From Streptomyces olivaceoviridis (lineage in GTDB: Bacteria; Actinomycetota; Actinomycetes; Streptomycetales; Streptomycetaceae), in NCBI RefSeq assembly GCF_014650115.1, contig NZ_BMUI01000002.1, positions 496,001 through 560,000 of the forward strand: DNA of 64,000 nt. The letters are read 5' to 3'. Under the pieces are notes generated by a model that had not been told where the DNA came from, ran no database searches, and saw only the letters and a program-made list of their open reading frames with translations. The position numbers and the translations under genes are program-made. Below are positions 26,998 through 38,411 of this stretch, in pieces; the stretch's first letter is position 1; each line of letters starts with the position of its first letter.

Positions 26998-29751
26998 TCA
27001 TCGGAACCGGGTGCGCAGCGCTGTGAGCAGGTACGCGCACAGCAGTGCAAGCAGCGACAACGCCAGCGCACCCCCGACAGGTTGGGCCAGGACCCGCACG
27101 GCCGCGACCAGGTACCGCTCCCCTCCGAAGGGCCACCGCAGCAGGAAGACCTCCCGCATCCGCACCGGGAAGTCGGCCGCCATCCGTACGGCCGGACCCT
27201 GCATCGCCTTGTGCACGAGGGGCACGACGAGGACGGGCACGGCGAGGACGGCGGCCAGTCCGGCCGTCGTGGACCGGAACACACCGGCCGCCAGCACACC
27301 GGCCCAGGCACAACCGACGACCAGCCCGAACCAACTCGCGGTCAGCGAGAGCCAGTCCGCGGGAACGTGCGTCAGCTCCCGTCCGTAGACGATGTAGAGC
27401 ACTTCGGCGTCGCAGCCCACGGTGAGGAAGGCGAGCAGCATCGCGGTGGCTCCGGAGACGAGCAGTTTCGCGGTGAGCAGCCCCAGCCGGCGGGGCACGG
27501 TGCCGCGGTCCGCCGCCAGGGCGGGGTGGCGGAACTCGTCCCCGAAGGCCAGCGCACCGAGCAGTCCCGCCGCGAGCGCCGCGGGCGGCAGCGGCAGCTC
27601 CCGCGGCCACGCCGCGAACAGCCGCGCCTGCGGGGTGTGACCGAGCCGCGCCAGGAGTACGGCGATGAGCGCGGACACCACCAGTACGGCACCGCAGGTG
27701 AGGAAACCGGTGCCGATTCCGCCGGCGCGCCGGATCTCGTAGCGCAGGGGGCGGAGGGGGCTGCGGGCGGGGCGGACGGAGATCGGGGGTGGGAGGGCGG
27801 AGGCGGCGGGGAAGGAGCGGACACCTTCGGTCCGGGCTGCCCGGCCGGTCCGCTGCTGCCGGGCGGCCGGATTCCTGGCCCCGGGCAGGAGGGTACGGGT
27901 GCCGGCGACGGTCGCCGTGGGCGTGCGGGTACGTCCGGTCTGCGGTTCGGAAGCCGTGGCGACTCCGCCGAGGCCGGAGTCCGGGGTGGCCGCCGGGTCG
28001 GTGGACCGGCCGCCGGTGGCCCTGGCGTGCGTATCACCGGTGTCGGCACCGGCCGTGTTCTTCTCGCCGGACGCGGTGACCCCGCCGTGGCCACGGGTAT
28101 CGTCGGCGGCTGCGCCGGCCGACGGCGCGTCGTGCGCCGTAGCGCCGGAGACGACCAGCGGACGTTCCGCCGCGCCGCCTTGGTCGAGGCCGCGGCCGGA
28201 CGCAGTCCGCTCGCCGTCGGCGGTCCGCCCGCGCTCCCGCGCCGCGAGCCCGGGAGCCAATGGGCCTTCGCCGACCGGGGAGAGTCCACGCACGGCCCGC
28301 TCATGCTCCGGCGCCGAGGAGTCGAGGGTGTGTCCCCGCCGTCCCGAAGGCTGCCCGGCGATGGTCGTGCCGACCGGCGAGTGCCCCGACGCCGCGGTGT
28401 CCGGCTCGGGCGCGGATCGGTCGGAGGTTGTCGCGCGGGCCTCGCCCGTTGCCGCATCGGCCGCCGGGGCGCGTGACTCCACCGGCGGCTCCGTGGCGCG
28501 CGAGTCCGCCGCGCGGAGGGCAAACGGTGCGGTCTCCTCGGACACCGGCCTCGCGCGTTCGGGCGCCGTCGGCAACTCGTCCACTGTTTCACCCGGGTTC
28601 CCGGCCGAGTCGCCGAGCGCGGCCGAGCCTGGTTCGAGCGCGGAGCCCGGGGCGGGCTCCGGCGCCGGGCAGCCCGGCACGGTACGTCGGCGACGCGCCC
28701 ACGAAGGGCCCGCCGACGCCTGCTCCGGCTCCTCGTACGGAGCGTCGGGCGCCGCCGGTTCCGATTCCGCCGGGGTGTGGTCCTGCCGGGTCTCCCGGGC
28801 CGCCGGCGACGAGTCCGGGACCGCCGGGAGGGGCTCGGTGGAACACACCCCCGCGTCGCTCTCAGTACCGGCCCCCGGCCCCATGTCACCCACCTCGTCT
28901 GCCAGTTGGTGGACGAGGATGCCGTGGCGGAACGCGATCTCGCCGACGTCGGCGGTCGTGGTGCCGTACACCGACAGGCGGTTGCCGCCCTCGCGTACGA
29001 CCTCGACGGAGCGGCGAGTGGTGCGCGCGTCCTTGGCGAGCAGGGCCGCGAGGCGTACGGCGTGGGGGCTGCGGACGGCCACGCGGGGGCGAAGCCGGTG
29101 GCGGGCGAACGCCCTTGCTTCCTGGTCCGCGACGACTCTGCCGGCGTCGAGCGTGACGACCCGGTCGGCGGTGCGTGCGGCCTCCTTGGTGTCGGCCGTG
29201 GTGAAGAGCACCGTGCCGCCCTGGACGGCGTGGGCCCGCAGCATGCTGTGCAGCCACTGGGCCTCACGGGCGGAGAGACCGTCGGCGGGTTCGTCGAGGA
29301 CGAGCGTGTGCGGGTCGGGCAGCAGGGCGCAGGCCAGGCCGAGTCTGCGGTCCATGCCGCGCGACAGCGTGCCGAGGCGTTCCTCGCGGAGGCTGACGAG
29401 ACCCACCGCTTCGAGGACCTCGTCGGCCCGCCGCGCGGGGACTCCCGACGCCGCGCACAGCATGCGCAGATGACCCCGGACCGAGCGGGACGGGTGGCCC
29501 GGTACGTCGCCGAGGAGTACGCCGACTTCCCGCGACGGATGTGCGATCCGGTGCAGGGGCCGCCCTTTGAAGTAGGTGATGCCGAGCCCGGGTTGGAGCT
29601 CAAGCATGAGTTTGAGCGCCGTCGTCTTGCCCGCACCGGCGGCCCCGAGGAGCGCGGTGACATGCCCGGCGCGCGCTTCGAAGGAGATGTCGTCGACAGC
29701 GGGCGGATGCGCCTTGCGGGGATTGCTGGTCAGTCCGAAGGCCTGGATCAC
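26998..29751 (-). CDS. ABC ATPase-permease fusion with long disordered linker
   Basis: A 917-residue single-chain half or full exporter-like protein. Residues 1-210 are an ABC ATPase with Walker A GAAGAGKTT (36-44) and Walker B LVLDEP (150-155). The signature is degenerate (LSRGMDRR instead of LSGGQ), and the switch histidine position reads FTTAD. Residues about 290-665 are a low-complexity stretch rich in Ala, Pro, Gly, Ser, Thr, Asp and Glu. Residues 666-917 hold about six transmembrane helices. The start is GTG 29751 (MIQAFGLTSNPRK); an upstream ATG at 29811 lacks support. No substrate is evident. It follows the NUDIX gene and precedes whiH on the same strand. Confidence 0.85.
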   Translation of the reverse strand: MIQAFGLTSNPRKAHPPAVDDISFEARAGHVTALLGAAGAGKTTALKLMLELQPGLGITYFKGRPLHRIAHPSREVGVLLGDVPGHPSRSVRGHLRMLCAASGVPARRADEVLEAVGLVSLREERLGTLSRGMDRRLGLACALLPDPHTLVLDEPADGLSAREAQWLHSMLRAHAVQGGTVLFTTADTKEAARTADRVVTLDAGRVVADQEARAFARHRLRPRVAVRSPHAVRLAALLAKDARTTRRSVEVVREGGNRLSVYGTTTADVGEIAFRHGILVHQLADEVGDMGPGAGTESDAGVCSTEPLPAVPDSSPAARETRQDHTPAESEPAAPDAPYEEPEQASAGPSWARRRRTVPGCPAPEPAPGSALEPGSAALGDSAGNPGETVDELPTAPERARPVSEETAPFALRAADSRATEPPVESRAPAADAATGEARATTSDRSAPEPDTAASGHSPVGTTIAGQPSGRRGHTLDSSAPEHERAVRGLSPVGEGPLAPGLAARERGRTADGERTASGRGLDQGGAAERPLVVSGATAHDAPSAGAAADDTRGHGGVTASGEKNTAGADTGDTHARATGGRSTDPAATPDSGLGGVATASEPQTGRTRTPTATVAGTRTLLPGARNPAARQQRTGRAARTEGVRSFPAASALPPPISVRPARSPLRPLRYEIRRAGGIGTGFLTCGAVLVVSALIAVLLARLGHTPQARLFAAWPRELPLPPAALAAGLLGALAFGDEFRHPALAADRGTVPRRLGLLTAKLLVSGATAMLLAFLTVGCDAEVLYIVYGRELTHVPADWLSLTASWFGLVVGCAWAGVLAAGVFRSTTAGLAAVLAVPVLVVPLVHKAMQGPAVRMAADFPVRMREVFLLRWPFGGERYLVAAVRVLAQPVGGALALSLLALLCAYLLTALRTRFR

Positions 29752-29843
29752 CTGAAGCAAGATAGCGCTACATGTCTGGTTTTCCCGGTATAAGGCGACT
29801 TGCGCAAACATGCCGCGTGGTCTAGCTCCGATCTTGTACGCCG

Positions 29844-29877
29844 TTCGATGGACTCGGGGCTTCGATGGACTCGGGGC
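29844..29877. repeat. Perfect 17-bp tandem duplication downstream of the NUDIX gene
   Basis: TTCGATGGACTCGGGGC occurs twice with no mismatch and no spacer, in the 162-bp gap between the NUDIX stop and the ABC fusion start. It is another short tandem repeat placed behind a stop codon. Confidence 0.9.
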
Positions 29878-29913
29878 TCAGTACGGCCGCGCAGGCGGGC
29901 CCGCCGCCCCGTC

Positions 29914-30672
29914 TCACACCTCGGGGCGCAGCATCGGCGGGTTGAGCAGGGTGGCGCCGCCGGCCCGGAAGAGCTGGGCCGGCCTGCCGCCCTGGCGTGT
30001 GGTCGTACCCCCTGTGGGGACGAGGAAGCCGGGTGTTCCGGTGACCTTGCGGTGGAAGTTGCGCGGGTCGAGGGCCACGCCCCACACCGCCTCGTACACC
30101 CGGCGCAGCTCTCCGACGGTGAATTCGGGCGGGCAGAAGGCGGTGGCCAGCGACGAGTACTCGATCTTGGAGCGGGCGCGTTCCACTCCGTCGGCGAGGA
30201 TCTGCGCGTGGTCGAAGGCGAGTGGCGCCACGGGTTCGCCGTCGCGGCCGTATCCACCCTGCTGGAGCAGTTCCTCGACCGGAGCCCAGCGCGCGTTGCT
30301 GGCGTCACCGCCGGCGCGCGGTGCGGGCAGGTCGGGCGCGAGCGCGAGATGCGCGACGCTGACCACGCGCATACGCGGGTCCCGCTTGGGGTCACCGTAG
30401 GTGGCGAGCTGTTCCAGGTGGGCTCCGTTGTCCTGAGCCGGGACCGAGGGATCGTGGGCGCACAGCCCGGTCTCCTCGGCCAGCTCGCGCGCCGCCGCCT
30501 GGGACAGATCCTCGTCGGCCCGTACGAAGCCGCCGGGCAGCGCCCAGCGCCCCTGGAACGGGGGCTCGCCCCTGCGGACCGCCAGCGCGCACAGGGAATG
30601 GCGGCGCACGGTCAGCACGACCAGATCCACGGTGACGGCGAAGGGCGGAAAGGCTGACGGGTCGTAGGGCAT
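29914..30672 (-). CDS. NUDIX protein with C-terminal winged helix (NrtR-like)
   Basis: A 252-residue protein. The Nudix box GGFVRADEDLSQAAARELAEETGL covers about residues 47-70 and keeps the G, E, REL, EE residues needed for magnesium-dependent pyrophosphate hydrolysis. The C-terminal third (FTVGELRRVYEAVWGVALDPRNFHRKVTG in part) matches the winged-helix domain of NrtR regulators of NAD metabolism. So it may be an ADP-ribose-sensing repressor, an ADP-ribose hydrolase, or both. ATG 30672 has only a weak ribosome site. No NAD gene is adjacent, and a target operator was not found. Confidence 0.88.
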   Translation of the reverse strand: MPYDPSAFPPFAVTVDLVVLTVRRHSLCALAVRRGEPPFQGRWALPGGFVRADEDLSQAAARELAEETGLCAHDPSVPAQDNGAHLEQLATYGDPKRDPRMRVVSVAHLALAPDLPAPRAGGDASNARWAPVEELLQQGGYGRDGEPVAPLAFDHAQILADGVERARSKIEYSSLATAFCPPEFTVGELRRVYEAVWGVALDPRNFHRKVTGTPGFLVPTGGTTTRQGGRPAQLFRAGGATLLNPPMLRPEV

Positions 30673-30824
30673 GCCGCGATCATAGTCGTCTTCCTGACGA
30701 TAAACACTCCCTTCGCCGGTCGCACCGATGGCGATTCCGCTTGGCTCCGGAACAGGGCGCGGAACCGGCTCTCCGTCCGTCGATCCAGTGCCGTCGTACG
30801 AGGTCACCGCCTGTTCCGCGGGTG

Positions 30825-33020
30825 TCACGCTCCCAGTTGCAGGCCGTCCGCCGCCTCTTCCACCATGGCCAGTCCCAGTCGGCTGATCCGCACGGCGAAA
30901 GGGGCGCCCGCGACGCGCAGGCCGCTGAGTCCGAGTTCGCCGAGCGGGGCGCTGCGGACGGGGCGCAGGGTGACGGTGCGGGCGGGGGCGTCGGGACGGA
31001 TGCCCGCGAGGACGGTGAGCAGCAGGACCACGGAGGCCGCGGCGGTGGCCGCCGGACGGCAGGCGGCGGGGTGCGGGAGGGGCGCGGTGCCGGCGGAACG
31101 CTGTTCCCCGGCGAACATCTCGGGCAGCCGGTGGCCGAAGTGTTCCGCCGCGTCCAGCAGCCCGTTCAGCAGTCCGGCCGCCTCCTTCTCGTATCCGGCC
31201 GCCGCCAGTCCGGCGACCGCGAGCGCCGTCTCCTGGACGCGCACGGCCCCGGTCCGGTGGCCGAACGGATTGTGGCCCGCCTCCTTGGTGCCGAGGCCGC
31301 GCAGTCCCCAGCCCGCGTCCATGGCGGGGGTGGCAAGCAGTCGGGCGAGGTGTGCGGTGTGCACCTTGTCGAGCAGGCCCGGGGCGAACATGCCGGCGCC
31401 GAGCAGCCCGGTGTCGAGGAGGTGGACGGCGGTGGCGGCCAGGTGGGGCACGGGCCGGCCGTCCGGCGTCAGGGCCATGGCCGGGCGCCCACCACTGCGG
31501 TCCTCCACCCAGAAGTCGGCCCGGAAGGCCGACCGCAGGGTCTGGGCCCACTGACGCAATTCCGTGGCGCCCGGTCTGTCGTAGGCGTCCAGAAGGTCGG
31601 CACCGAGCAGGGCGGCGCGATGCGCGTGAGTCTGGGTCTCGCAGCGGGCCGGTCCTGCGGGGTGCGGGTCGGAGAGGTAGGTGCCGTCGCGGACGGTGGT
31701 CCGCAGCCAGGTCAGGCAGCGCTCGGCCGAGGGGAGCAGTTCCCGTGTCTCCTGTTCGGACAGCCCCCAGCGGCGGGCCTCGGCGAGCAGGACGGGGAAG
31801 AGCAGTGTGGCCTCCGTCGCGGTGCAACTCGGCGGGAGATGCGGGCCGGCGTCGCGTCGGGGGCCGGGGATCAGGCCGGCCCGGGGACCCGGACCCGGGA
31901 GCTGGGTACGGGCCAGGGTGCGCAGGGTGCCCGCGGCGAGGCGAGTGCCCAGGGGCAGCGTCATGCGGGCGGCGGCGAGCGCCTCGGCCGGGGCCATTCC
32001 GCAGCGCCAGGGGGCGCCCGCCGCGAGGTAGGTGTCGGAGGGGTGTGCCGGGTCGCGCAGGAGCAGTGCCTGGAGGTCGGCGACGGCCGAGTGCAGCAGC
32101 GGGCCCACCCGGGGGTCGTCGCCGGCCGCCCGGGCGGGGGTCACAGGGCTGGTGGCGGCGTGTCCCGCGGCCCGCAGGGGGCCGGCGCCCTCGGGCCGGA
32201 CCCGCAGCTCCACGGCAGCCGTCCCGCCCGGTGGCAGTTCCAGCTCCCAGCGCAGCAGTCCGGCGGACGCCAGGGCATCGGCGGGCGGCGGGTCGGCGGT
32301 GACGCAGGCGGCGACGTCGGCCTTGGCCCAGCGCAGACCCGAGTCGTGGACGCTGGCCGGGAGTTCGGGGCCTGCCGCACCGGCGGCGATGGCGCCGAGT
32401 TCCGCCAGGTCGGTGCCGAAGGCGACCTCGACGGGCAGGCGCAGCGGACGCGGGGCCGCGCTGCGAAGTGTGATCCTTTCGGTTCCGTCGGCGTGACGTG
32501 TCCGTTCGACGACGACATCGGGGTCGGGGCCGGCCGCTGCTGAAGTGCGCAGCGTCCCCACGAAGCGGGCGCTGTCGGCTCCGGTCATCCTGGCCTGCAC
32601 CGGCAGCGGTTCACGGCCTGCCACGCGGACCTGGCACCGGGACAGCAGCCGCCTGCCGCCCCGGTAGAACCCGTCCAGTCCCCGGCCTGCCAACTGCCCC
32701 GACTCGCCGGAGATGGCGAGGCCGGGCAGGGCCACGCACATCAGCGCGTCGTGTGTGGGCGGCAACTCCGGCACCGGGCGGCTGACCGGAGGTGTACGGG
32801 GCGGCGCAGCCGCGGCGGGACGGCGAGGCCGGGAAGTGACGGCGGACGGGGGGCTGCCCTGGGCGGCCGGGGCGAGGGGACGGATGTCCGCGCAGGAGGT
32901 CGGTCGAAAGTCGGCTGCCCTCGGTGTGCGGGGGCCTGCGCCGTCCGTCAGGAACGGCTCGGGCCTGCTCCGGGACGGACGTTCGCCGGCGGTGGAGGGC
33001 GGAGTCGGCTGCTGGTGCAT
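30825..33020 (-). CDS. Glycogen-debranching / amylo-alpha-1,6-glucosidase-like protein
   Basis: A 731-residue protein. The first 95 residues are Pro/Arg/Ser-rich and probably disordered. A beta-rich N-terminal domain follows (PTHDALMCVALPGLAISGESGQL, GLDGFYRGGRRLLSRCQV), and then an (alpha/alpha)6 glucosidase-like C-terminal half with AGAPWRCGMAPAEAL and MDAGWGLRGLGTKEAGHNPFGHRTGAVR in segments. It belongs with bacterial debranching-like proteins of unproven substrate. I placed the start at ATG 33020; a GTG at 33128 is possible but adds only Pro/Arg-rich residues. No other glycogen gene is nearby. Confidence 0.82.
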   Translation of the reverse strand: MHQQPTPPSTAGERPSRSRPEPFLTDGAGPRTPRAADFRPTSCADIRPLAPAAQGSPPSAVTSRPRRPAAAAPPRTPPVSRPVPELPPTHDALMCVALPGLAISGESGQLAGRGLDGFYRGGRRLLSRCQVRVAGREPLPVQARMTGADSARFVGTLRTSAAAGPDPDVVVERTRHADGTERITLRSAAPRPLRLPVEVAFGTDLAELGAIAAGAAGPELPASVHDSGLRWAKADVAACVTADPPPADALASAGLLRWELELPPGGTAAVELRVRPEGAGPLRAAGHAATSPVTPARAAGDDPRVGPLLHSAVADLQALLLRDPAHPSDTYLAAGAPWRCGMAPAEALAAARMTLPLGTRLAAGTLRTLARTQLPGPGPRAGLIPGPRRDAGPHLPPSCTATEATLLFPVLLAEARRWGLSEQETRELLPSAERCLTWLRTTVRDGTYLSDPHPAGPARCETQTHAHRAALLGADLLDAYDRPGATELRQWAQTLRSAFRADFWVEDRSGGRPAMALTPDGRPVPHLAATAVHLLDTGLLGAGMFAPGLLDKVHTAHLARLLATPAMDAGWGLRGLGTKEAGHNPFGHRTGAVRVQETALAVAGLAAAGYEKEAAGLLNGLLDAAEHFGHRLPEMFAGEQRSAGTAPLPHPAACRPAATAAASVVLLLTVLAGIRPDAPARTVTLRPVRSAPLGELGLSGLRVAGAPFAVRISRLGLAMVEEAADGLQLGA

Positions 33021-33403
33021 GGGCTGGCTTCTTCTGCGCTCGGTGTGCCTCGGACGTGCTGGGCGGCCGGTGGATCGCCCCGGAGGGCAGGGGGGTGCGG
33101 CGGCTGGACCGTCCAGGCTTTCCGCCACTCAGGTGAACGGCAGGGGACTCGTCCGGGTCACGGCTCTCCCGGTGAAGCCGACCGAATGGTGGCGGGACCG
33201 GTCGGCGAGGGTGGCCGTCAGGGCACCTGGTGCCGACGCGACCGGTCCGCAGGAGGCCGTCGGAGCACCCTGAGCCGATCGGCCTCGATGCCTCGCCAGG
33301 AGTGAGCTGCCGGGATACCCGGAGATGCCTTTGCTCAGGCCCGGTGGACGGGTGGCCGTTCCCCTGCGGGCCGGCACCTGTCCGGGCTCACACCGGTCGG
33401 CGC
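33021..33403. other. 383-bp gap upstream of the debranching-like gene
   Basis: The space between the DUF4192 stop and the debranching-like start. Partial inverted repeats around ACCGGTC/GACCGGT motifs at about 33195-33245 may end DUF4192 transcription, but pairing is imperfect. No gene, clear promoter or long repeat was seen. Confidence 0.45.
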
Positions 33404-34966
33404 TCACCCGTTCTCCTCGGGCTGCGGACGCCCGGTGTCCGAACGGGCGCCACCGGTGGAGGCGTCGCCTGGACCCGCCGCACGCGTGCGCGTGGTGATC
33501 GGGCCGCGGGTGCCGGGCCTGGAGGTCCCGGTGGCGGACGGCCGGGGGCGGGTGTCGGCCGGCCTCCGTCGGCCTCCCTTCGCGCGAGCCGTCTGACGGC
33601 CTTCGTCGCCGTCCGCGGTGCGCGCACGGCGCCGTCGTTGCCTGCCCGGCCGGGAGGCGGGCTCGGCGCTCTGGTCGTCCGCCTGGATGCCGGCTGCGGG
33701 TGCCGGAGCATGGGTCTGCGGGGGTTCGGTGAGGGTGGTCCGCGGTGCCGGGTCCGTTCGCTCCGTGGTCCCCGGCGTTGTGTGCCGTGCGGTCTCCGTG
33801 CGCAGGCAGCGGCGGACCGCCTCGGGGTCGAGCCCCTCGTTGCAGGCCTGGTGCAGCAGGCGGGCGAAGAGGTAGTCGGGATCGGCGGCCAAGGCCATGG
33901 CCAGCGCTTCCCGCGCCTCCAGTTCGTCCCCCATGGACCAGGCGACCCAGCCCGCGAGGGTCAGTGGTGCGGCGGCGTGCTCGCCGTAGGGCCCGACGCA
34001 GCGGCGGGCCAGGGCGCGCCAGAGCCGGAGCGCCGGACCGGCCTCGTCCCCCTCCATCCAGGCGGCTGCCCTGTCGCGGGTCGTACGGTCCTGGAGCCCG
34101 AGGATCAGGGTGGCCGCCTCGTCGTCCGCGAGGAGGTTGTCGTCGCGCACGTCCGCCGGATGCGCGCCGGAGACCGGAGCCGCGGTGCCGTAGCGGCGAA
34201 TGATCCGCTCGGCCAGGTCTAGAGTCTCCTGCGCCACCTCCTGACGGGCTGTCTCGTCCAGGAGGCGGGGCACCAGGCTCATGCCGGCCGTGTCCAGGGC
34301 GATCTCCTGTTCCAGCGCCGCGCTGGTCTCCCAGGGCTGCAACCGGGCGCGCAGCTCCCGCAGTGTGCCGCGCACCTGGATGCCGGCGTAGGTGGCCGCC
34401 GCGGCGAGCACGGACGTGCCGGGAAGGCCCATCGGCGAGCCGTCCTCGGGGCAGCAGCCCTTGACCGGGCAGCAGTACGACCAGAAACGGCCGTCGGAGA
34501 TGCACAGGGCTTCGATGACCGGCACGTCGAGGTTGCCGCACTCGGTGCGCATCAGCTGTGCCAGCCTCTCCAGCCGCAGTTTGACGTCCCGGCCGGACTC
34601 CCCCGGGCCCGGTTCCTGGCAGACGTAGGCCACCATCCGCTCGGGCCGGGCGCCGCGCCGCTCGCTGCCGGTGACCAGACCGCGGGCCAGCTGCCGGGCG
34701 GCGGCCTCCCAGTCCTCCTCGGTCGCGGGGATGCCGAGCCGGGCCCGGCCGCCGAACCTGCCCCGGCGGCCCGCGTGGTCGTGCAGGGCGACGAGCACCA
34801 TGCTGTCCTCCGGGCGGTAGCCGAGGAGGTAGGGCAGGGCGTCGGCCAGCTCGGCCGGGGTGCGGAGCGTGACCTGCGTGGCGTGGTCCGCGGATGTGGC
34901 CGCCGGTTCCTGCCCCGAGATGTCGTTGCTTTCGAACGGTCCGGTGGTTTCGCTGTGATTCGTCAT
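33404..34966 (-). CDS. DUF4192 family protein
   Basis: A 520-residue actinobacterial protein of unknown function. The DUF4192 domain occupies about residues 30-400, beginning VTLRTPAELADALPYLLGYRPEDSMVLVAL and including the cysteine cluster SYCCPVKGCCPEDGSP, which could bind metal. The last 110 residues are a basic, Thr/Pro/Arg-rich tail that looks disordered and nucleic-acid friendly. The gene is divergent from recQ across a 142-bp gap with two DnaA boxes. That hints at a link to DNA metabolism but does not prove one. ATG 34966 has no strong ribosome site. Confidence 0.87.
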   Translation of the reverse strand: MTNHSETTGPFESNDISGQEPAATSADHATQVTLRTPAELADALPYLLGYRPEDSMVLVALHDHAGRRGRFGGRARLGIPATEEDWEAAARQLARGLVTGSERRGARPERMVAYVCQEPGPGESGRDVKLRLERLAQLMRTECGNLDVPVIEALCISDGRFWSYCCPVKGCCPEDGSPMGLPGTSVLAAAATYAGIQVRGTLRELRARLQPWETSAALEQEIALDTAGMSLVPRLLDETARQEVAQETLDLAERIIRRYGTAAPVSGAHPADVRDDNLLADDEAATLILGLQDRTTRDRAAAWMEGDEAGPALRLWRALARRCVGPYGEHAAAPLTLAGWVAWSMGDELEAREALAMALAADPDYLFARLLHQACNEGLDPEAVRRCLRTETARHTTPGTTERTDPAPRTTLTEPPQTHAPAPAAGIQADDQSAEPASRPGRQRRRRARTADGDEGRQTARAKGGRRRPADTRPRPSATGTSRPGTRGPITTRTRAAGPGDASTGGARSDTGRPQPEENG

Positions 34967-35006
34967 GCGCCGACGATCTCGCGGATCTTGAGATTCCGGT
35001 TGAGCC

Positions 35007-35056
35007 TGTGGATAACTCGAATCAGGGACACGACAAAGCCTTCCGCGTTGTCCACA
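35007..35056. promoter_or_regulatory. Two inverted DnaA boxes between DUF4192 and recQ
   Basis: TGTGGATAA (35007-35015) is the reverse complement of the classical box TTATCCACA. TTGTCCACA (35048-35056) is the preferred Streptomyces box. Their centres are 41 bp apart, about four helical turns. They sit in the shared promoter region, so DnaA could regulate either gene or be titrated here. Confidence 0.7.
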
Positions 35057-35108
35057 GCCTCGGCTCGGGCCCGCCCGTTTGTCGGTGCCGTCCTGTTGTA
35101 TGGGACGC

Positions 35109-37270
<2,162 letters not shown>

Positions 37271-37274
<4 letters not shown>

Positions 37275-37463
37275 GCGACGTGCCGCGGACCACTTCTCAC
37301 CGTACCGAGGTGACCGACATGCCCCGGACCGCTTCTCGCCGTCCGGGGTCAACCGACGTGCCGCCACTACGTCTCGCCTTCCACGGGTGAGCGAAGTGCC
37401 GCCGCCGCTTCTCGCCGTCCCGCGAGACCGGCGTGCCGCCGCCCGCTCTCGCCTCCCCCGGGC
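37271..37463. repeat. 39-bp degenerate tandem repeat array starting at the recQ stop codon
   Basis: Four units of exactly 39 bp begin at 37271, 37310, 37349 and 37388; a 37-base fifth unit runs to 37463 and a decayed sixth follows. Each unit reads GTGAGCGACGTGCCGC-like, then CTTCTCGCCGTCC, then a G-rich end. The first unit contains the recQ TGA itself, as if the array grew out of the gene's 3' end. Confidence 0.8.
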
Positions 37464-37790
37464 TGAGCGACGTGTTGCCGCAGGACTCCACGGCTCAGGG
37501 AGGACCTCACTGCTCAGGGAGGACCGCGCGGCTACTCACGGTGGCCCGGCGGGCGGCGGCCGGGCACCTCAGGCGTCATCAGCCGAACCTTTGGGTAGGG
37601 ATATAAGCCACGCACCACCAGATAACAGTCGGCGGTGCCAATTGCTCGTTGCCGCAGCCAAGTTCGACAGGAAGAATTGAGGTCCGCTCCCCGCACGGCT
37701 CGTCCGTGATCCGGTTGGGCTCCGCTGCGGTGCGCGCTCCCCCGAATCCGACCTCGCCCGCAGTGTGGGCGCGTAGCCGAAGGGAGGAAC
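37464..37790. other. Non-coding gap before the hypothetical gene
   Basis: After the repeat array the gap has an AT-richer patch at about 37580-37680 (TTTGGGTAGGGATATAAGCC and CAGATAACAG), which probably holds the promoter of the following gene. No hairpin or gene was recognised. Confidence 0.4.
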
Positions 37791-38411
37791 GTGACCTTCG
37801 GATTCGCCTCGTCTTCGGCGGCCTCGTTGTCGACGTCCACGTCCGCCGCTTCCGCCAGTCGCCTGCTGGAGCCGGCCGAGTGGGCCGCTGCCGGGATCCC
37901 TCTGCTGCGCAACCCCCGTGAGGTCGTCAGCGGGCTGCATGCCCGCCATCACCCGAAGCCGCTCACGGCGATCGTGGCGGTTCTCGACCCGGACGAGCGG
38001 CTGCGGGCCAGCGCCTCGTTCACACGCCGTCCGGCTGCCGCCGACGGCTGGATGTTCCGCAACGCGCTGCTGGCCCAGTTGCGCCGGGTGATTCCGCACG
38101 ACCTCCGCCGCCGCACTCCTGTGCGCACGGCCGTCCTGCTCTACTGCCGCGAGGGTGACGCGCGTTGGACCGAGGAGGACGGCGCCTGGATGTGGGGACT
38201 GCGCGATGCCTGCACACTGCACGGGCTGCGCTGCGGGGCGTACATCACGCTGACGCATGACGGCTGGCAGGTGCTCGGCGAGGGGCGCGGCGGACGCCGG
38301 CCCAACGCGCACTCGGCTCCCGAGCCCTTCGCCACGGCGGAGGCTCCGCCGCTCATACCGCGCACCGGTGGCCCGGTCTCAGAGGTGCTGCGCCGGGCTG
38401 CGGCTCGCTGA
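37791..38411 (+). CDS. Hypothetical actinobacterial protein
   Basis: A 206-residue protein that I do not recognise as a characterised family. The first 25 residues are Ser/Ala/Thr-rich; the body is mixed alpha/beta with a Trp-rich segment (DARWTEEDGAWMWGLRDACTLHGL) and ends in a Pro/Ala/Arg tail. The segment VRTAVLLYCREGDARW to YITLTHDGWQVLGEG looks like a compact domain with a hydrophobic core strand. GTG 37791 has GGGAGG four bases upstream, giving good start support. It follows recQ on the same strand but is separated by about 500 bases, so it is probably transcribed alone. Confidence 0.8.
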   Translation: MTFGFASSSAASLSTSTSAASASRLLEPAEWAAAGIPLLRNPREVVSGLHARHHPKPLTAIVAVLDPDERLRASASFTRRPAAADGWMFRNALLAQLRRVIPHDLRRRTPVRTAVLLYCREGDARWTEEDGAWMWGLRDACTLHGLRCGAYITLTHDGWQVLGEGRGGRRPNAHSAPEPFATAEAPPLIPRTGGPVSEVLRRAAAR

